From contig JBAZLD010000008.1 in the NCBI GenBank assembly GCA_041650475.1, positions 1 to 58,267 on the forward strand: a DNA stretch of 58,267 bases, read 5' to 3'. The stretch comes from JAIPGX01 sp041650475. Its GTDB lineage: Bacteria; Babelota; Babeliae; Babelales; UASB340. The position numbers were made by a program, and so were the translations under genes. The notes below the pieces were generated by a model. That model was not told the origin of the DNA. It did not search any database and saw only the letters and a program-made list of their open reading frames with translations. Every line of letters begins with the position of its first letter. Position 1 is the first letter of the stretch. Below are positions 8,500-18,285 of the stretch, in pieces.

Positions 8500-10441
8500 T
8501 AAATTTTATGTAACAACTCCTATTTATTATGTTAATGCAAAACCACATATTGGCACATTATATTCTTCATTGTTAGCAGATGTCGCAGCTAGATGGAATA
8601 AATTATGTAGCAAAAATACTTTCTTTCTAACTGGTACAGATGAGCATGGCCAAAAATTAGCACAGTATGCAAAAAATGCCGTTATGCAACCTAAAGATTT
8701 TGTTGATTCAATTGTGCCTTTTTTTAAAAATACATGGAAAACATTCGAAATAAATTATGATAAATTCATAAGAACTACAGATGCCGAGCATGAATTAGCT
8801 GTTATTAAATTAATAGAGCAATTATATAAAAATGACGATATTTATAAATCTGTTTATTCTGGTCTTTATTGTGTGCCAGATGAAAAATTTGTAGTTGCAA
8901 ACGAGGCTATAAAAGATGAAAAAAATAACTATCTGTGTCCAACGTGTAAAAGATCTTTAATAGAAGTTACTGAAGAAAGTTATTTTTTTAGGCTTTCTGC
9001 TTACGAAGATAAACTTTTAGATTTTTTTGAAAGAAATCCAGATTTTATTACGCCAAAAGAACGTATGCATGAAGTTGTTTCTTTTGTTAAATCTGGTTTG
9101 AAAGATTTGAGTATTTCTAGAAAAAGTGTTGAATGGGGAATACGATTTCCATTAGAAGGTGGACATACAGTTTATGTTTGGGCTGATGCTTTAACTAATT
9201 ATTTAAGTGGCATAGGTTATGGGCAAAAGGATAAAGAAAAAGATTTTAATTATTGGTGGCCTGCTGATTTGCAAATAATGGCAAAAGATATTTTGCGGTT
9301 TCATGCGGTATATTGGATTGCATTTTTAATGGCATTAAAATTAGAATTACCTAAAAAATTGTTGGTTCATGGATATATTTTGTCTGATGGCAATAAGATG
9401 TCAAAGTCTTTGGGTAATGTAATGGATCCTGAAAAACTTGCACAAATGTATGGAGTAGAACCTGTACGCTATTATTTGCTTAGACAAATGCCTATAAATC
9501 AAGATGGTAATTTTTCTTTGGCAGACCTTGAAAATCATATTGCTTCTGATTTAGCAAATAGTCTTGGTAATTTATTAAACAGAACTTTAACTTTGGCTTT
9601 AAATAATAATTTGCAAATATTAAAAGCTCCTGTTGCTTTTAATACTGAAACCTTGGCTTTAAGAGAAAAATGTGAAGAAGCTTTTAGAAGTTTTTGGGAT
9701 CAGATGAATCACTATTCTTATCATATTGCTTTATCAGAACTATGGATTTTTATTGCTAATGTGAATGCATATTTTCATAAAATGGAACCATGGGTAGCAG
9801 CCAAAGAAAACAAAGATCTTTTTTATGAGGTAATTTATGCATCTTGTCGTAGCCTTTACACAATAGGAGTTTTACTTTGGCCTATAATGCCAACCAAGAT
9901 GCAAGAATTATTAAAATCTTTAGGTCATGATTTTGATTTAAATAATAATTATGAACAAGAATTGCGTGATAATAAATGGGATAAAACTTTTATTTTAACA
10001 AAAATAGAGCCATTATTTATTCGGCCAGAAAATTTTTCTAAAGAACTTGTTCAGGAAGCTAAAGATGCTGCTATAAGCACAAAGCCTGAAAGTGATAAAA
10101 ATTTTTCTGCTGAACTAATAGATATTAATGATTTTGCTAAAGTGCATTTGATAGTTGGTACTATATTGTCATGTGATTCAGTTTCTGGTTCAGATAAACT
10201 TTATAAATTACAAGTAGATTTAGGCAAAATGGGTATTAGACAAATTTTATCTGGTGTTGCAAAATTTTTTAAACAAGAAGATCTTGTTAATAAACAGGGT
10301 ATTTATGTCACAAATCTTGCGCCAAGAAAAATGATGGGCCATGAATCTAATGGCATGATGCTTTTTGCAAAAGATGAAATTGGTAATATGAAAATGGTTA
10401 CTGTTTCCGGATTTGTAGAAAACGGCACAAGATTGTCGTAG
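8486..10441 (+). CDS. metG: Methionyl-tRNA synthetase with C-terminal tRNA-binding domain
   Basis: Class I synthetase charging tRNA-Met. At 651 residues it is the long form. The HIGH motif reads HIGT (21-24) and KMSKS is near 304-308. A short knuckle region with one clear CPTC near 151 suggests reduced zinc binding. The anticodon-binding helical domain follows. The last about 110 residues form a Trbp111/EMAPII-like OB fold (VGTILSCDSVSGSDKLYKL start, ending with the NLAPRKMMGHESNGM motif), which aids tRNA binding and dimerisation. Start ATG 8486 has GAGG just upstream, inside lepB. Confidence 0.96.
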   Translation: MPKSNKFYVTTPIYYVNAKPHIGTLYSSLLADVAARWNKLCSKNTFFLTGTDEHGQKLAQYAKNAVMQPKDFVDSIVPFFKNTWKTFEINYDKFIRTTDAEHELAVIKLIEQLYKNDDIYKSVYSGLYCVPDEKFVVANEAIKDEKNNYLCPTCKRSLIEVTEESYFFRLSAYEDKLLDFFERNPDFITPKERMHEVVSFVKSGLKDLSISRKSVEWGIRFPLEGGHTVYVWADALTNYLSGIGYGQKDKEKDFNYWWPADLQIMAKDILRFHAVYWIAFLMALKLELPKKLLVHGYILSDGNKMSKSLGNVMDPEKLAQMYGVEPVRYYLLRQMPINQDGNFSLADLENHIASDLANSLGNLLNRTLTLALNNNLQILKAPVAFNTETLALREKCEEAFRSFWDQMNHYSYHIALSELWIFIANVNAYFHKMEPWVAAKENKDLFYEVIYASCRSLYTIGVLLWPIMPTKMQELLKSLGHDFDLNNNYEQELRDNKWDKTFILTKIEPLFIRPENFSKELVQEAKDAAISTKPESDKNFSAELIDINDFAKVHLIVGTILSCDSVSGSDKLYKLQVDLGKMGIRQILSGVAKFFKQEDLVNKQGIYVTNLAPRKMMGHESNGMMLFAKDEIGNMKMVTVSGFVENGTRLS

Positions 10442-10451
10442 AGTTAGAAGT

Positions 10452-11705
10452 ATGAAAGTGTCGAATAATAAATTTGAAAAATTAAAACAAAATTTCCCCA
10501 TATTTAAAAATAATAAAGATCTAATTTATTTAGATAATGCTGCGACTTCTCAAAAACCAGATATAGTAATAAAAAATCTTGTAGATTTTTATGAAAAGCA
10601 AAATTCCAATATTCATAGATCAATTTATGATTTAGGTGAAGTTGCAACAGATTTATACGAAAATGCAAGAAAAACTGTTGCAAATTTTATTAATGCTAAA
10701 TATGAAGAAATTATTTTTACAAGCGGTACAACAGAAGGCATAAATTTTGTTGCTGATTCATGGGGAAAAGATAATGTTTTTCCTGGCGATCAAATACTTT
10801 TGACTCAAGTAGAACATCATGCAAATTTTTTGCCATGGCAAAGACTGGTGCAAGAAAAGACGGCAGAACTTAAATTTATAAAGTTAGATAAAAATAATTT
10901 TTTGCTTGAAAGTTATTCGCAAGATAATTTAGATAAATTAATAAATTCTAAGACAAAATTAGTTGCAATAACGCTAGATTCCAATGTTTTGGGCAATATT
11001 TGGCCAGATAATTTGTTGGAGAAAATTATAAAAAAAGCGCATTTTGTTGGTGCAAAAGTTTTGCTTGACGCAGCACAGGCTGTAGCTCACAAAAAAATAG
11101 ATATAGAAAAATTAAATCCAGATTTTTTGGTATTTTCTGGACACAAAATGTTTGGGCCAACTGGGATTGGTGTTTTGTACATAAAAAAAGATTTGCACAA
11201 AAATTTGCGACCTTATCAACTTGGTGGTTCAATGGTTTATTCTGTTTTTTTTGATAAACCAGCTATTTATCGTGATGCACCAAATAAATTTGAAGCTGGA
11301 ACCCAGCCAATAGCCCAGGCAATAGGTCTAAAAAGTGCAATTGATTTTATAAACCAAAATATAGATTTTAAAGAACTAATAAAATATGAATCAGATTTGA
11401 CAACTTATTTGTTAAATAATTTACAACTAATTCCTGAGTGTCAGATTTTGGGTAATCAAGAAACTTTAAAAAGAAATGGGCATTTAGTAACTTTTTACAT
11501 AAAAAATATTCATGCACATGATTTGAGTGCTTTTTTGAATAAAAAAAATATTTCTTTAAGAAGTGGCAATCACTGCGCACAGCCATTATTTGATTTGTTA
11601 AAAATTGAATCAAGTTTAAGAGTTAGTTTTTCTTTTTATAATACTCAAAAAGATATAGATTTATTTTTAGAAGCTTTGAAAGAAGCGATAATTTTTTTTA
11701 AATAG
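10452..11705 (+). CDS. sufS: Cysteine desulfurase, SufS type
   Basis: PLP enzyme that takes sulfur from cysteine for Fe-S cluster assembly. It is 417 residues, the usual group II length. The PLP-binding lysine is K233 in SGHKMFGP, with the DAAQ motif upstream for cofactor binding. The active-site cysteine is C375 in RSGNHCAQP, the SufS-type short loop. It starts 10 bases after metG with a weak ribosome site, so it may depend on readthrough. The next gene is the scaffold or sulfur acceptor SufU, its usual partner. No sufB, sufC or sufD is in this window. Confidence 0.95.
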   Translation: MKVSNNKFEKLKQNFPIFKNNKDLIYLDNAATSQKPDIVIKNLVDFYEKQNSNIHRSIYDLGEVATDLYENARKTVANFINAKYEEIIFTSGTTEGINFVADSWGKDNVFPGDQILLTQVEHHANFLPWQRLVQEKTAELKFIKLDKNNFLLESYSQDNLDKLINSKTKLVAITLDSNVLGNIWPDNLLEKIIKKAHFVGAKVLLDAAQAVAHKKIDIEKLNPDFLVFSGHKMFGPTGIGVLYIKKDLHKNLRPYQLGGSMVYSVFFDKPAIYRDAPNKFEAGTQPIAQAIGLKSAIDFINQNIDFKELIKYESDLTTYLLNNLQLIPECQILGNQETLKRNGHLVTFYIKNIHAHDLSAFLNKKNISLRSGNHCAQPLFDLLKIESSLRVSFSFYNTQKDIDLFLEALKEAIIFFK

Positions 11706-11762
11706 ATTTGATAAAAATTTTATTTTAAAAAAATTATTTAAAAAAATTTAGGGTAAAAATAA

Positions 11763-12155
11763 ATGGTAAATAAATTGTATCAAGAAGAATTGATGGAGCA
11801 TTTTAAGTATCCAAAAAATAAAATAAAATTAGATAATCCTGATTTTTTTAGCGATATACATAACCCTTCATGTGGTGATAGTGTTAGCATTCAGGGTATG
11901 TTAAAAAAAGATTCGCAAACTGGAGATCTAATAATTAGTCAGTTGGCTTTTGATGGTTCTGGGTGTGTAATAAGCCAGGCAACAGCTTCTATGTTGACAC
12001 AATTTTGCAAAAATAAAACAGTAAAAGATATTTTAAATTTAAATAAAGATGACATTTTAAAACTTATAAAAATAGAATTAGGACCTACGAGATTAAGATG
12101 TGCTTTGTTAGCATTACAAGCATTACAAGATGCTTTGCAAAAATATGTTGAGTAA
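11763..12155 (+). CDS. sufU: Fe-S assembly protein SufU (IscU-like)
   Basis: Zinc-dependent sulfur acceptor or scaffold working with SufS. It has 130 residues. The three conserved cysteines are present: C37 in NPSCGD (with D39), C68 in GSGCVIS and C113 in TRLRCALL, giving the Cys/Asp ligand set. GSGC and the lack of the IscU LPPVK motif place it with SufU rather than IscU. It follows sufS by 57 bases, with AGGG upstream of the ATG. Confidence 0.93.
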   Translation: MVNKLYQEELMEHFKYPKNKIKLDNPDFFSDIHNPSCGDSVSIQGMLKKDSQTGDLIISQLAFDGSGCVISQATASMLTQFCKNKTVKDILNLNKDDILKLIKIELGPTRLRCALLALQALQDALQKYVE

Positions 12156-12190
12156 ATTTTTTAAAAATTAATTTTTCCCAGGAGTTTATT

Positions 12191-13717
12191 ATGTTAGATA
12201 TTCAAATTTCAGAAAAAAAATTTTGGGATAATAATGTAGAAGGCTATATTTTTTTATTAAAAGAAAATTTTGAATCAGCTTGTAATTTTATTAACTTTGA
12301 TTATATAGAAAAAAATTATTATCCAAACTTAAAAGAAATTTTAAAAAAACATAAATTTGAATCAAAAAAGGGTGAGTCATTTATTTTGACAGGTAAAAAG
12401 GGTGATAAACTAGTTCAGTTTATTTTCATAGGTTTAGGTAATCTTGAAAATCGTTGGAATATTGAATTAGAAAATTTAAGAAGGGCTGTTGGAACTGCAG
12501 TTTTGTTATTGAAAAAACTTAAAATAAAAAAATCTGTTTTGGCTGTTCCAAATGAAAAACCATTTGGGTTAATAGAAGCTAGATTAATAAGGCAAATGGT
12601 TATTGCCGGTTTAATGGCCGATTATGAATTTACAAAATTTAAAAGTGACAGAAAAGAATATGAAGATTGGTCTTATGAAATGTTTTTATCTTTAGATGCT
12701 AGGCAAGATCAGACATATGCAATAAGCCTTTCTGAGGGGCATATTATAGGTAATGCAGTAAATTTTGCTCGTAATTTATCAGATTTACCTGCCAATTATA
12801 TAAATCCGACAACTTTGAGTATGCAAGCAAAAGATATTGCTGATTCTCTTGATTTAGAATGTAAAGTTTTTGGAACAGAAGAAGCGCAAAAATTTGGTAT
12901 GGGAGGATTTTTGGCTGTAAATTCTGGATCAGATGAACCTGGCAAATTTGTTGTTATTGAATATAAAACTACTAAAAAGGATGCTCCTACTATTGCGATT
13001 GTGGGTAAGGGTGTAACATTTGATTCTGGTGGATTAAGTTTAAAACCCTCAGACTCTATGACAGGAATGAAATTTGATATGTCTGGAGCAGCTGCAGTTA
13101 TTGCTACAATGAAGGCTATTGGACAATTAAAACCTGAAGTTAATGTTGTTGCAGTTGCCCCAATGGTTGAAAATATGCCAAGCGGAAAAGCTTGTAAGCA
13201 AGATGATATTATTACTTTTATGAATGGCAAAACTGCAGAAATTAAAAATACGGATGCAGAGGGTAGGCTTATTTTGGCTGATGCACTTTGTTATGTAGAA
13301 AAATTTTATAAGCCTGATGTAATTTTAGATATTGCTACTTTGACTGGTGCTTGTTTATATGCATTAGGTCATTTTTTTACAGGGCTTATGACGCAAGATG
13401 AAGTTCTTGGAACTAAATTACAAGCTGTTAGTCTTGTAACTGGCGATAGAGTTTGGCCATTGCCTTTGGATGAAGATTTTAGGGATGCAATAAAATCAGA
13501 AGTTGCCGACGTTGCAAATTGTGGTTTACCAACTTATAGAGCTGGTACTATTACTGCCGGATTGTTTTTGAGTAATTTTGTAACTACAAAGAGTTGGGCA
13601 CACTTGGATATTGCTGGAACTGCAGATGGTGTTCCTGGAATTAGTTATCTGGGTAAAGGTGCAACAGGTGCGGGCGTTAGATTGTTTATTGATTTTATTT
13701 TGAATTATAAAAAATAG
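12191..13717 (+). CDS. pepA: Leucyl aminopeptidase (M17)
   Basis: Cytoplasmic dimetal exopeptidase that frees N-terminal residues from peptides. It is 508 residues with an N-terminal macro-like domain and a C-terminal M17 catalytic domain. The metal and substrate motifs are intact: VGKGVTFDSGG around 271-281 and the family signature NTDAEGRL at 353-360. A strong AGGAG site precedes the ATG. It is the last gene of the plus-strand run and ends at the terminator at 13742. Confidence 0.96.
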   Translation: MLDIQISEKKFWDNNVEGYIFLLKENFESACNFINFDYIEKNYYPNLKEILKKHKFESKKGESFILTGKKGDKLVQFIFIGLGNLENRWNIELENLRRAVGTAVLLLKKLKIKKSVLAVPNEKPFGLIEARLIRQMVIAGLMADYEFTKFKSDRKEYEDWSYEMFLSLDARQDQTYAISLSEGHIIGNAVNFARNLSDLPANYINPTTLSMQAKDIADSLDLECKVFGTEEAQKFGMGGFLAVNSGSDEPGKFVVIEYKTTKKDAPTIAIVGKGVTFDSGGLSLKPSDSMTGMKFDMSGAAAVIATMKAIGQLKPEVNVVAVAPMVENMPSGKACKQDDIITFMNGKTAEIKNTDAEGRLILADALCYVEKFYKPDVILDIATLTGACLYALGHFFTGLMTQDEVLGTKLQAVSLVTGDRVWPLPLDEDFRDAIKSEVADVANCGLPTYRAGTITAGLFLSNFVTTKSWAHLDIAGTADGVPGISYLGKGATGAGVRLFIDFILNYKK

Positions 13718-13741
13718 TTTTTTAGAAAATAAAAATATAAT

Positions 13742-13773
13742 AAAAAAGCCCCTAAAATTTTAGGGGCTTTTTT
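13742..13773. terminator. Bidirectional intrinsic terminator
   Basis: AAAAAAGCCCCTAAAA and its inverted copy form a perfect 32-base palindrome: a GC-capped stem with A-tracts on one side and T-tracts on the other. It lies between pepA and the convergent gene ending at 13810, so it can stop transcription from both sides. Confidence 0.92.
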
Positions 13774-13809
13774 ATATTTAAACTTATTTTAAAAATTTTA
13801 AATTTATTT

Positions 13810-14889
13810 TTATCTTATACAAACTTCATTAGGTAATAAAGCAATTATTTCATTTCTAGCATTGTACATAGCAGGAATTGCATTATTGCAATAACTATAA
13901 CGCTGTTGTAGTTCTGTTTCGTAATAAGCTCTACGGGCAGGAAATTGTATAAAATTAAAATTGGGTAAAATGCAAGAAGAAGCACCTTGATTTACTGGAA
14001 AAAATCGTGCATAAAGATCGGCAACAGTTAAAGCTATTATCATTTCAAGCATTTTTTTGTTTATGCAAAAATCGCTAAGACCAGCTCCACTAGCCATTAA
14101 TCTTAAATCTATTAAAAAATTGTTATATGAAGTCTTAGCATGAGGATTTAAGCGTTTATCAATTGCATCAGAATAAACTTTAGTGAATAATTTATGTGAA
14201 CCAACTAATAAAGCGACTTTTTTTTGTTCTTCTAGTGTTAGTTCAAAGCGCTCAAAAAAAATTTTGAAATTAAATGCAAAACCATCTAATTTTATATATT
14301 GGAGATATTCAGTTTTATTTAAAATATCACGCAAAATATATTGCATGCCAATTATCTCATAATTTCGTCTATCTATAAAATTAATTGATCCATCATCATT
14401 TTTAGTGTATTTACAGTTGCGAATATTTTGTATTTCATTAGGTTGTTCTACAATTCCAATTCCTGCTTTGCCTATATTAAGAAGTAAAGCTGCAAAGAAT
14501 AAAAGGAATTTATCCCGTTCTGTAAAATTATTACACCAAAGATTTTCTTGTGTTTTTGATTGATTAATTATTTCTGTATTTCGATTATAAGTATATTGTT
14601 CAAGCATTTTATCAAAATTGTAACAAAATTCAGGTTCTATCCAGCTGCTTTGATTTGCAAGCCATCTATCTATATATTGTGTAACCCAAAAAGAATGAGC
14701 AATTAAATCACCCATATGTGGATTTATTTTAAAATTAATATTATCTGTTGGAAGTTCAGGTTCTATTTTGTATTTGTTCATATCAAAAATTAAATCTTCA
14801 AGCGAGTTGGGTGTGGGTTCTTGCATGCATTTTACTGACAAAAAACAAAAACAAAGTGTAGATATTAAAAAAGTAAATTTTTTATTCAT
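13810..14889 (-). CDS. Exported protein with degenerate HD-domain features
   Basis: It has 359 residues and a clear signal peptide (K-rich start, hydrophobic 6-19, then KCMQEP). The core resembles an HD phosphohydrolase domain in spacing: H65 in IAHSFWV, then FFAALLLNIGKAGIG (132-145) where active HD proteins read LLHDIGKxG, then NYEIIGMQ (176-183) where many have a His, then GSHKLF (230-235). The paired His-Asp is replaced by Leu137-Asn138, so if the match is right the metal site is probably dead. It lies 19 bases after another exported gene with an AGGGG site, so they form an operon. Function unknown; the HD reading is moderate. Confidence 0.6.
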   Translation of the reverse strand: MNKKFTFLISTLCFCFLSVKCMQEPTPNSLEDLIFDMNKYKIEPELPTDNINFKINPHMGDLIAHSFWVTQYIDRWLANQSSWIEPEFCYNFDKMLEQYTYNRNTEIINQSKTQENLWCNNFTERDKFLLFFAALLLNIGKAGIGIVEQPNEIQNIRNCKYTKNDDGSINFIDRRNYEIIGMQYILRDILNKTEYLQYIKLDGFAFNFKIFFERFELTLEEQKKVALLVGSHKLFTKVYSDAIDKRLNPHAKTSYNNFLIDLRLMASGAGLSDFCINKKMLEMIIALTVADLYARFFPVNQGASSCILPNFNFIQFPARRAYYETELQQRYSYCNNAIPAMYNARNEIIALLPNEVCIR

Positions 14890-14908
14890 AGTGAACCCCT
14901 AATGAATC

Positions 14909-15451
14909 TTAATGAGAGTGATTATTTTTTATTCCTAATAATTCTGCAAATATAGTAGCATGGCGCACAGCATGAGTGCTTGCCATTTGATTTTCTGATA
15001 AAATTTGCTTTGTTGCTTGGTCATATTTTTCTAAAATATAATAAACTGTGTTTAAATTTAAAAACATTTCTTGATTATTTGGCAAGATATTTATTCTGAA
15101 TCTTTCTAGATCAGAACTTATGCCGCTTAATTTAAATAAATAAATTTTTTCTAAAAGCTCTTGCAGCGTGACATAAAGATTAAAATTAATATTTTTATTT
15201 TTTTTATTTGGATCTTTTGATATCAAGTCACAAGTTGTTATATGTGTAAAATTTTCTTGTTCATTATTACCAATACATATTTTTATTGGAAAAATAATAT
15301 TATAAGGGTAAGAGAATTGATGTTTTTTGATGAGTTTATACTCATATTTACAAGCATTCATACAAGCATTTATAGAATAATTAAATGTTATATTTATTGT
15401 TAAAAAACATAAAAAAATAAAAAATAACTTTAAAATGTTAGTTTTTTGCAT
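14909..15451 (-). CDS. Exported protein of unknown function
   Basis: It has 180 residues with an N-terminal signal segment (hydrophobic about 8-27, then NACMNACKY). A GGGA ribosome site precedes the ATG. I do not recognise the body, which is mixed alpha/beta with no catalytic motif. The last 25 residues (STHAVRHATIFAELLGI) look like the first helix of an HD domain (H-x-x-R-...-A-x-L-L), and the next gene carries an HD-like domain. The pair may descend from a split or duplicated gene. Same operon as 13810-14889. Confidence 0.65.
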   Translation of the reverse strand: MQKTNILKLFFIFLCFLTINITFNYSINACMNACKYEYKLIKKHQFSYPYNIIFPIKICIGNNEQENFTHITTCDLISKDPNKKNKNINFNLYVTLQELLEKIYLFKLSGISSDLERFRINILPNNQEMFLNLNTVYYILEKYDQATKQILSENQMASTHAVRHATIFAELLGIKNNHSH

Positions 15452-15569
15452 GTTAAATTCCCATTTTTTGATAAAAATTTTAAAATAAGTAGGAGTATAT
15501 ACATGTTTTTTAATTTTAAAAGAAGATAATAAAAAATTTTAAATAACAAAGTTTTTAGAGATAAATTTT

Positions 15570-16199
15570 ATGCAGAATATTTTTTTATCAAATTTTGCTG
15601 TACTTGCAACTTGGACAGCACAAATATTATTTTTTGTGGGACTAATTCCACAGATTTTGCTTAATTATAAATTAAAATCAACTCAGGGTTTAAGTGAATT
15701 ATTGTTAATAGGTTATTTAAACGGTTACATTGCATATTTATATTATACATTTTGTTGTAACTTGCCTGCTGCATATAAAACTATTATTCCAATTGCAACC
15801 GTGGCTATGCTTATAATGGTTTTTCAAAGATTTTATTATGTTAAAGAATTTGATAAAAAAATTTATAAAATTTTACTTATATATATTTTAAATTTTTTGT
15901 TTACAATAAGTTTATTGCCATTTGCAATAAATTATAAAACCATTATTGGTACATCTTTGGGATGGATAATGGCTTTTATCTGGGCTACCTATCAGATTCC
16001 ACAGATATTTAAAATTTTTAAAGAAAAAACTACTTTCGGGTACAGTTTTTTACTTGTATCATTAATAGGAGTGGGGGATTTCGTTGAATTACTTGGTGCA
16101 TTGATTTTAAATTTGCCAATGCCTACCATATTAAATGCTCTACGTGGTTTTTTGATCTATTTAATTTTTTGTTTACAGTTTTGGATTTATAAAAAATAA
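15570..16199 (+). CDS. PQ-loop membrane protein (SWEET/PQ-loop family), copy 1
   Basis: Seven-helix-type membrane protein of 209 residues with two PQ-loop motifs: GLIPQILLNYKLKST (25-39) and YQIPQIFKIFKEKTT. Each motif begins a three-helix bundle, the architecture of SWEET-like sugar carriers and cystinosin-type transporters. The substrate cannot be told; an importer of host metabolites is plausible but inferred. A paralogue of exactly the same length (209) follows at 16487, differing mainly in the central helices. The start ATG has only a weak site (AGAGA). Confidence 0.8.
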   Translation: MQNIFLSNFAVLATWTAQILFFVGLIPQILLNYKLKSTQGLSELLLIGYLNGYIAYLYYTFCCNLPAAYKTIIPIATVAMLIMVFQRFYYVKEFDKKIYKILLIYILNFLFTISLLPFAINYKTIIGTSLGWIMAFIWATYQIPQIFKIFKEKTTFGYSFLLVSLIGVGDFVELLGALILNLPMPTILNALRGFLIYLIFCLQFWIYKK

Positions 16200-16486
16200 A
16201 TAAAAATATTTTGTAAATTATTGTTAATAACAAGTTGTGTTTTTTTGTATAGTTGCGTTTTTTTATATAAATGTTATCATTCTAAAGAATGTTTTTTGAT
16301 TAAATCTTATTATTACAATTTATTATTATTATAAAAATTTTAATCTTTTTAAAAAATAAATTTAATTATTTTTTTTAGATTTTTCGAATCTTAGTTTTTT
16401 TTAGTTTTAAGTATAAATTAATAAGTATTTTGAATTCTTTTTTTCAAAAACAAATATTTTTTTTCAAAAAATTTAAGGATACTTTT

Positions 16487-17116
16487 ATGATGAATAATTT
16501 AGTATCAAATTTTGTTGCCTTAGCGATATGGGTAGCACAAATATTATTTTTTATTGGTTTAATACCACAGATTTTACTTAATTATAAATTAAAATCTACA
16601 AAGGGTTTAAGTGAATTTTTATTGTTTGGCTATTTAAATGGCTCGATAACATATTTATATTACATTTTTTGTTGCAATTTGCCGTTGGCGTATAAGATTA
16701 TTATGCCAATGGTCCTTTTAGCAGTAATAATAATGATTTTTCAAAGATTTTATTATTCTGAATGTTTTTATGATAAAGAATATAAAATTTTGTTTTTTTA
16801 TATTTTGAATATCTTATTTTACATTTTTTTAATTAAATTGTTTATTGAATACTCATTGTTTGGAATTATTTTAGGATGGATTACTGCTTTAATTTGGGCT
16901 ACTTACCAATTTCCGCAGGTTTTTAAAATTTTTAAAGATAAAACTATAAAAGGATTTAGTTTTTCATTGGCATTTTTAGTAGGTTTTGGAAATTTAATTG
17001 AGTTTATTGCTGCATTAAATTTAAAATTGCCATTGCCAACGACGTTAAATTCATTTCGTGGTTTTTTAATATTTTTAATATTTTGTTTACAGTTTTGGAT
17101 ATATAAAGACAAATAA
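16487..17116 (+). CDS. PQ-loop membrane protein, copy 2
   Basis: Paralogue of the preceding gene. I chose ATG 16487 (AAGGA at 16475-16479, 7-base spacing) over an upstream TTG at 16430. This gives 209 residues, the same length as copy 1, which supports the choice. It has the same two PQ-loop motifs: GLIPQILLNYKLKST and YQFPQVFKIFKDKT. Shared flanking residues (LNGxIxYLYYxFCCNLP) point to tandem duplication. The next gene starts 2 bases after the stop, so it is coupled to the NurA-domain gene. Confidence 0.8.
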   Translation: MMNNLVSNFVALAIWVAQILFFIGLIPQILLNYKLKSTKGLSEFLLFGYLNGSITYLYYIFCCNLPLAYKIIMPMVLLAVIIMIFQRFYYSECFYDKEYKILFFYILNILFYIFLIKLFIEYSLFGIILGWITALIWATYQFPQVFKIFKDKTIKGFSFSLAFLVGFGNLIEFIAALNLKLPLPTTLNSFRGFLIFLIFCLQFWIYKDK

Positions 17117-17118
17117 AT

Positions 17119-18282
17119 ATGCTGGATCGTAGTAAATTAGCTACACAAATAATAGATTTAGCAGAAAAACTTTTTCCTGATTTAAAAAACACAAGTGATC
17201 TAGCTCAAAAAGCATGGATTCAAATTTGTAATGACAAGAATTTTTTGCAAAAAATCGAACAATCAAAATCTATTTTTTTAGTTCCAACTTGGCAGGGAAA
17301 TTTAGGAGATATTTTTGAAATTGATTCTTTTATAAAAGAATACTCTGTATTATCTGTAGATGGTTCTCAAATTTATCCTGACAGAAATTTTTCTGGTGCA
17401 AACTGTTTTTTAATAAATTTAGGTGCATGTTTTTTAGAGTACGGTGATAAAAGTAGCGTAAAATTTTTTTCTGAACCCAAACTATTTTTGCCACAAGATT
17501 TTTTTAATATAAACGATAAAATTCAATTTAGTCATGAATTAGTAGATTTTTTGCGTGAAGGCTTAGAATTAAAAAACATGTTTGATTTAGCTTTAAATTT
17601 TAAATTAAAAAAAGATTTTAAAAATACGATTTGTTTTATTGATGGCAGTTTAATTTTTTGGTTTCTTGAAAGCAAACAAAAAGAAGTCAAAGATCTTTTT
17701 TTAAATAAATATCTATATTATTTAGAACAATGTTATCAAAATTCTATTTTAGTTGCAGGATTTATAAGTTTTCCTAAAAGCCGAGAATTAGTAAATTTAA
17801 TTAAATTAGGCTTATGTCATTTTGAGATTCCTGAATGTGTTTCTTGTAAAAAAAAATATGATTTTTTGCCCTGTTCTCAGGTAGATGAATTAATAGATAC
17901 TTCTATTTTAAGGATTTTTTTAAGTAAATTTTGTAGAACTACAATTTTTTATAGTAAGTCAAAAATAATAGATGATTATCCAAAATATTTAAAAACATGT
18001 TTTTTTTATTTAAACATAGGTAAAGAAATTGTAAGAATAGAAATTCCATTTTGGATTGCTAAAGATTCTGATAAAATAGATTTGATTTGCAAAATTGCAA
18101 TTGATCAATGCAGTAAAGGCTCTGGGTATCCCGTAGTGTTGGCTGAAGCTCATGAGCAAGCTGTAGTAAAGGGGCCAGATAGGGATTTTTTTTATCATCT
18201 GATACAAAAAATTGGAATTGAAAAACATAAAAAATTTTATTTTTCACAAAAAAGTTTAAAAAAACGCTACATGGGAATATAA
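17119..18282 (+). CDS. NurA-domain protein
   Basis: It has 387 residues. VLSVDGSQIYPDR (77-89) carries the NurA DGSQ metal motif at D81. A second strand motif FIDGSL lies near 174, and the C-terminus has AEAHEQAVVKGPDRDFF near 343-359, a typical NurA end. NurA proteins are manganese-dependent 5'-3' nucleases that work with the HerA pump in DNA end resection; no herA is in this window. There is no ribosome site of its own, so it is translationally coupled to the membrane gene 2 bases upstream. The following ABC-F gene begins 3 bases after its stop. Confidence 0.75.
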   Translation: MLDRSKLATQIIDLAEKLFPDLKNTSDLAQKAWIQICNDKNFLQKIEQSKSIFLVPTWQGNLGDIFEIDSFIKEYSVLSVDGSQIYPDRNFSGANCFLINLGACFLEYGDKSSVKFFSEPKLFLPQDFFNINDKIQFSHELVDFLREGLELKNMFDLALNFKLKKDFKNTICFIDGSLIFWFLESKQKEVKDLFLNKYLYYLEQCYQNSILVAGFISFPKSRELVNLIKLGLCHFEIPECVSCKKKYDFLPCSQVDELIDTSILRIFLSKFCRTTIFYSKSKIIDDYPKYLKTCFFYLNIGKEIVRIEIPFWIAKDSDKIDLICKIAIDQCSKGSGYPVVLAEAHEQAVVKGPDRDFFYHLIQKIGIEKHKKFYFSQKSLKKRYMGI

Positions 18283-18285
18283 AAT

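Noticed and set aside
12796..13230. 144-codon antisense frame in pepA
   Set aside because: It is a shadow of a strongly conserved enzyme gene, with no homology seen and no start signals.
16430..16486. TTG start extending PQ-loop copy 2
   Set aside because: ATG 16487 has AAGGA and gives the same 209-residue length as copy 1.
16200..16486. Possible small RNA or replication origin in an AT-rich gap
   Set aside because: Only A/T runs and one short palindrome (CATTCTAAAGAATG) are seen; no DnaA-box cluster or stable stem with terminator.
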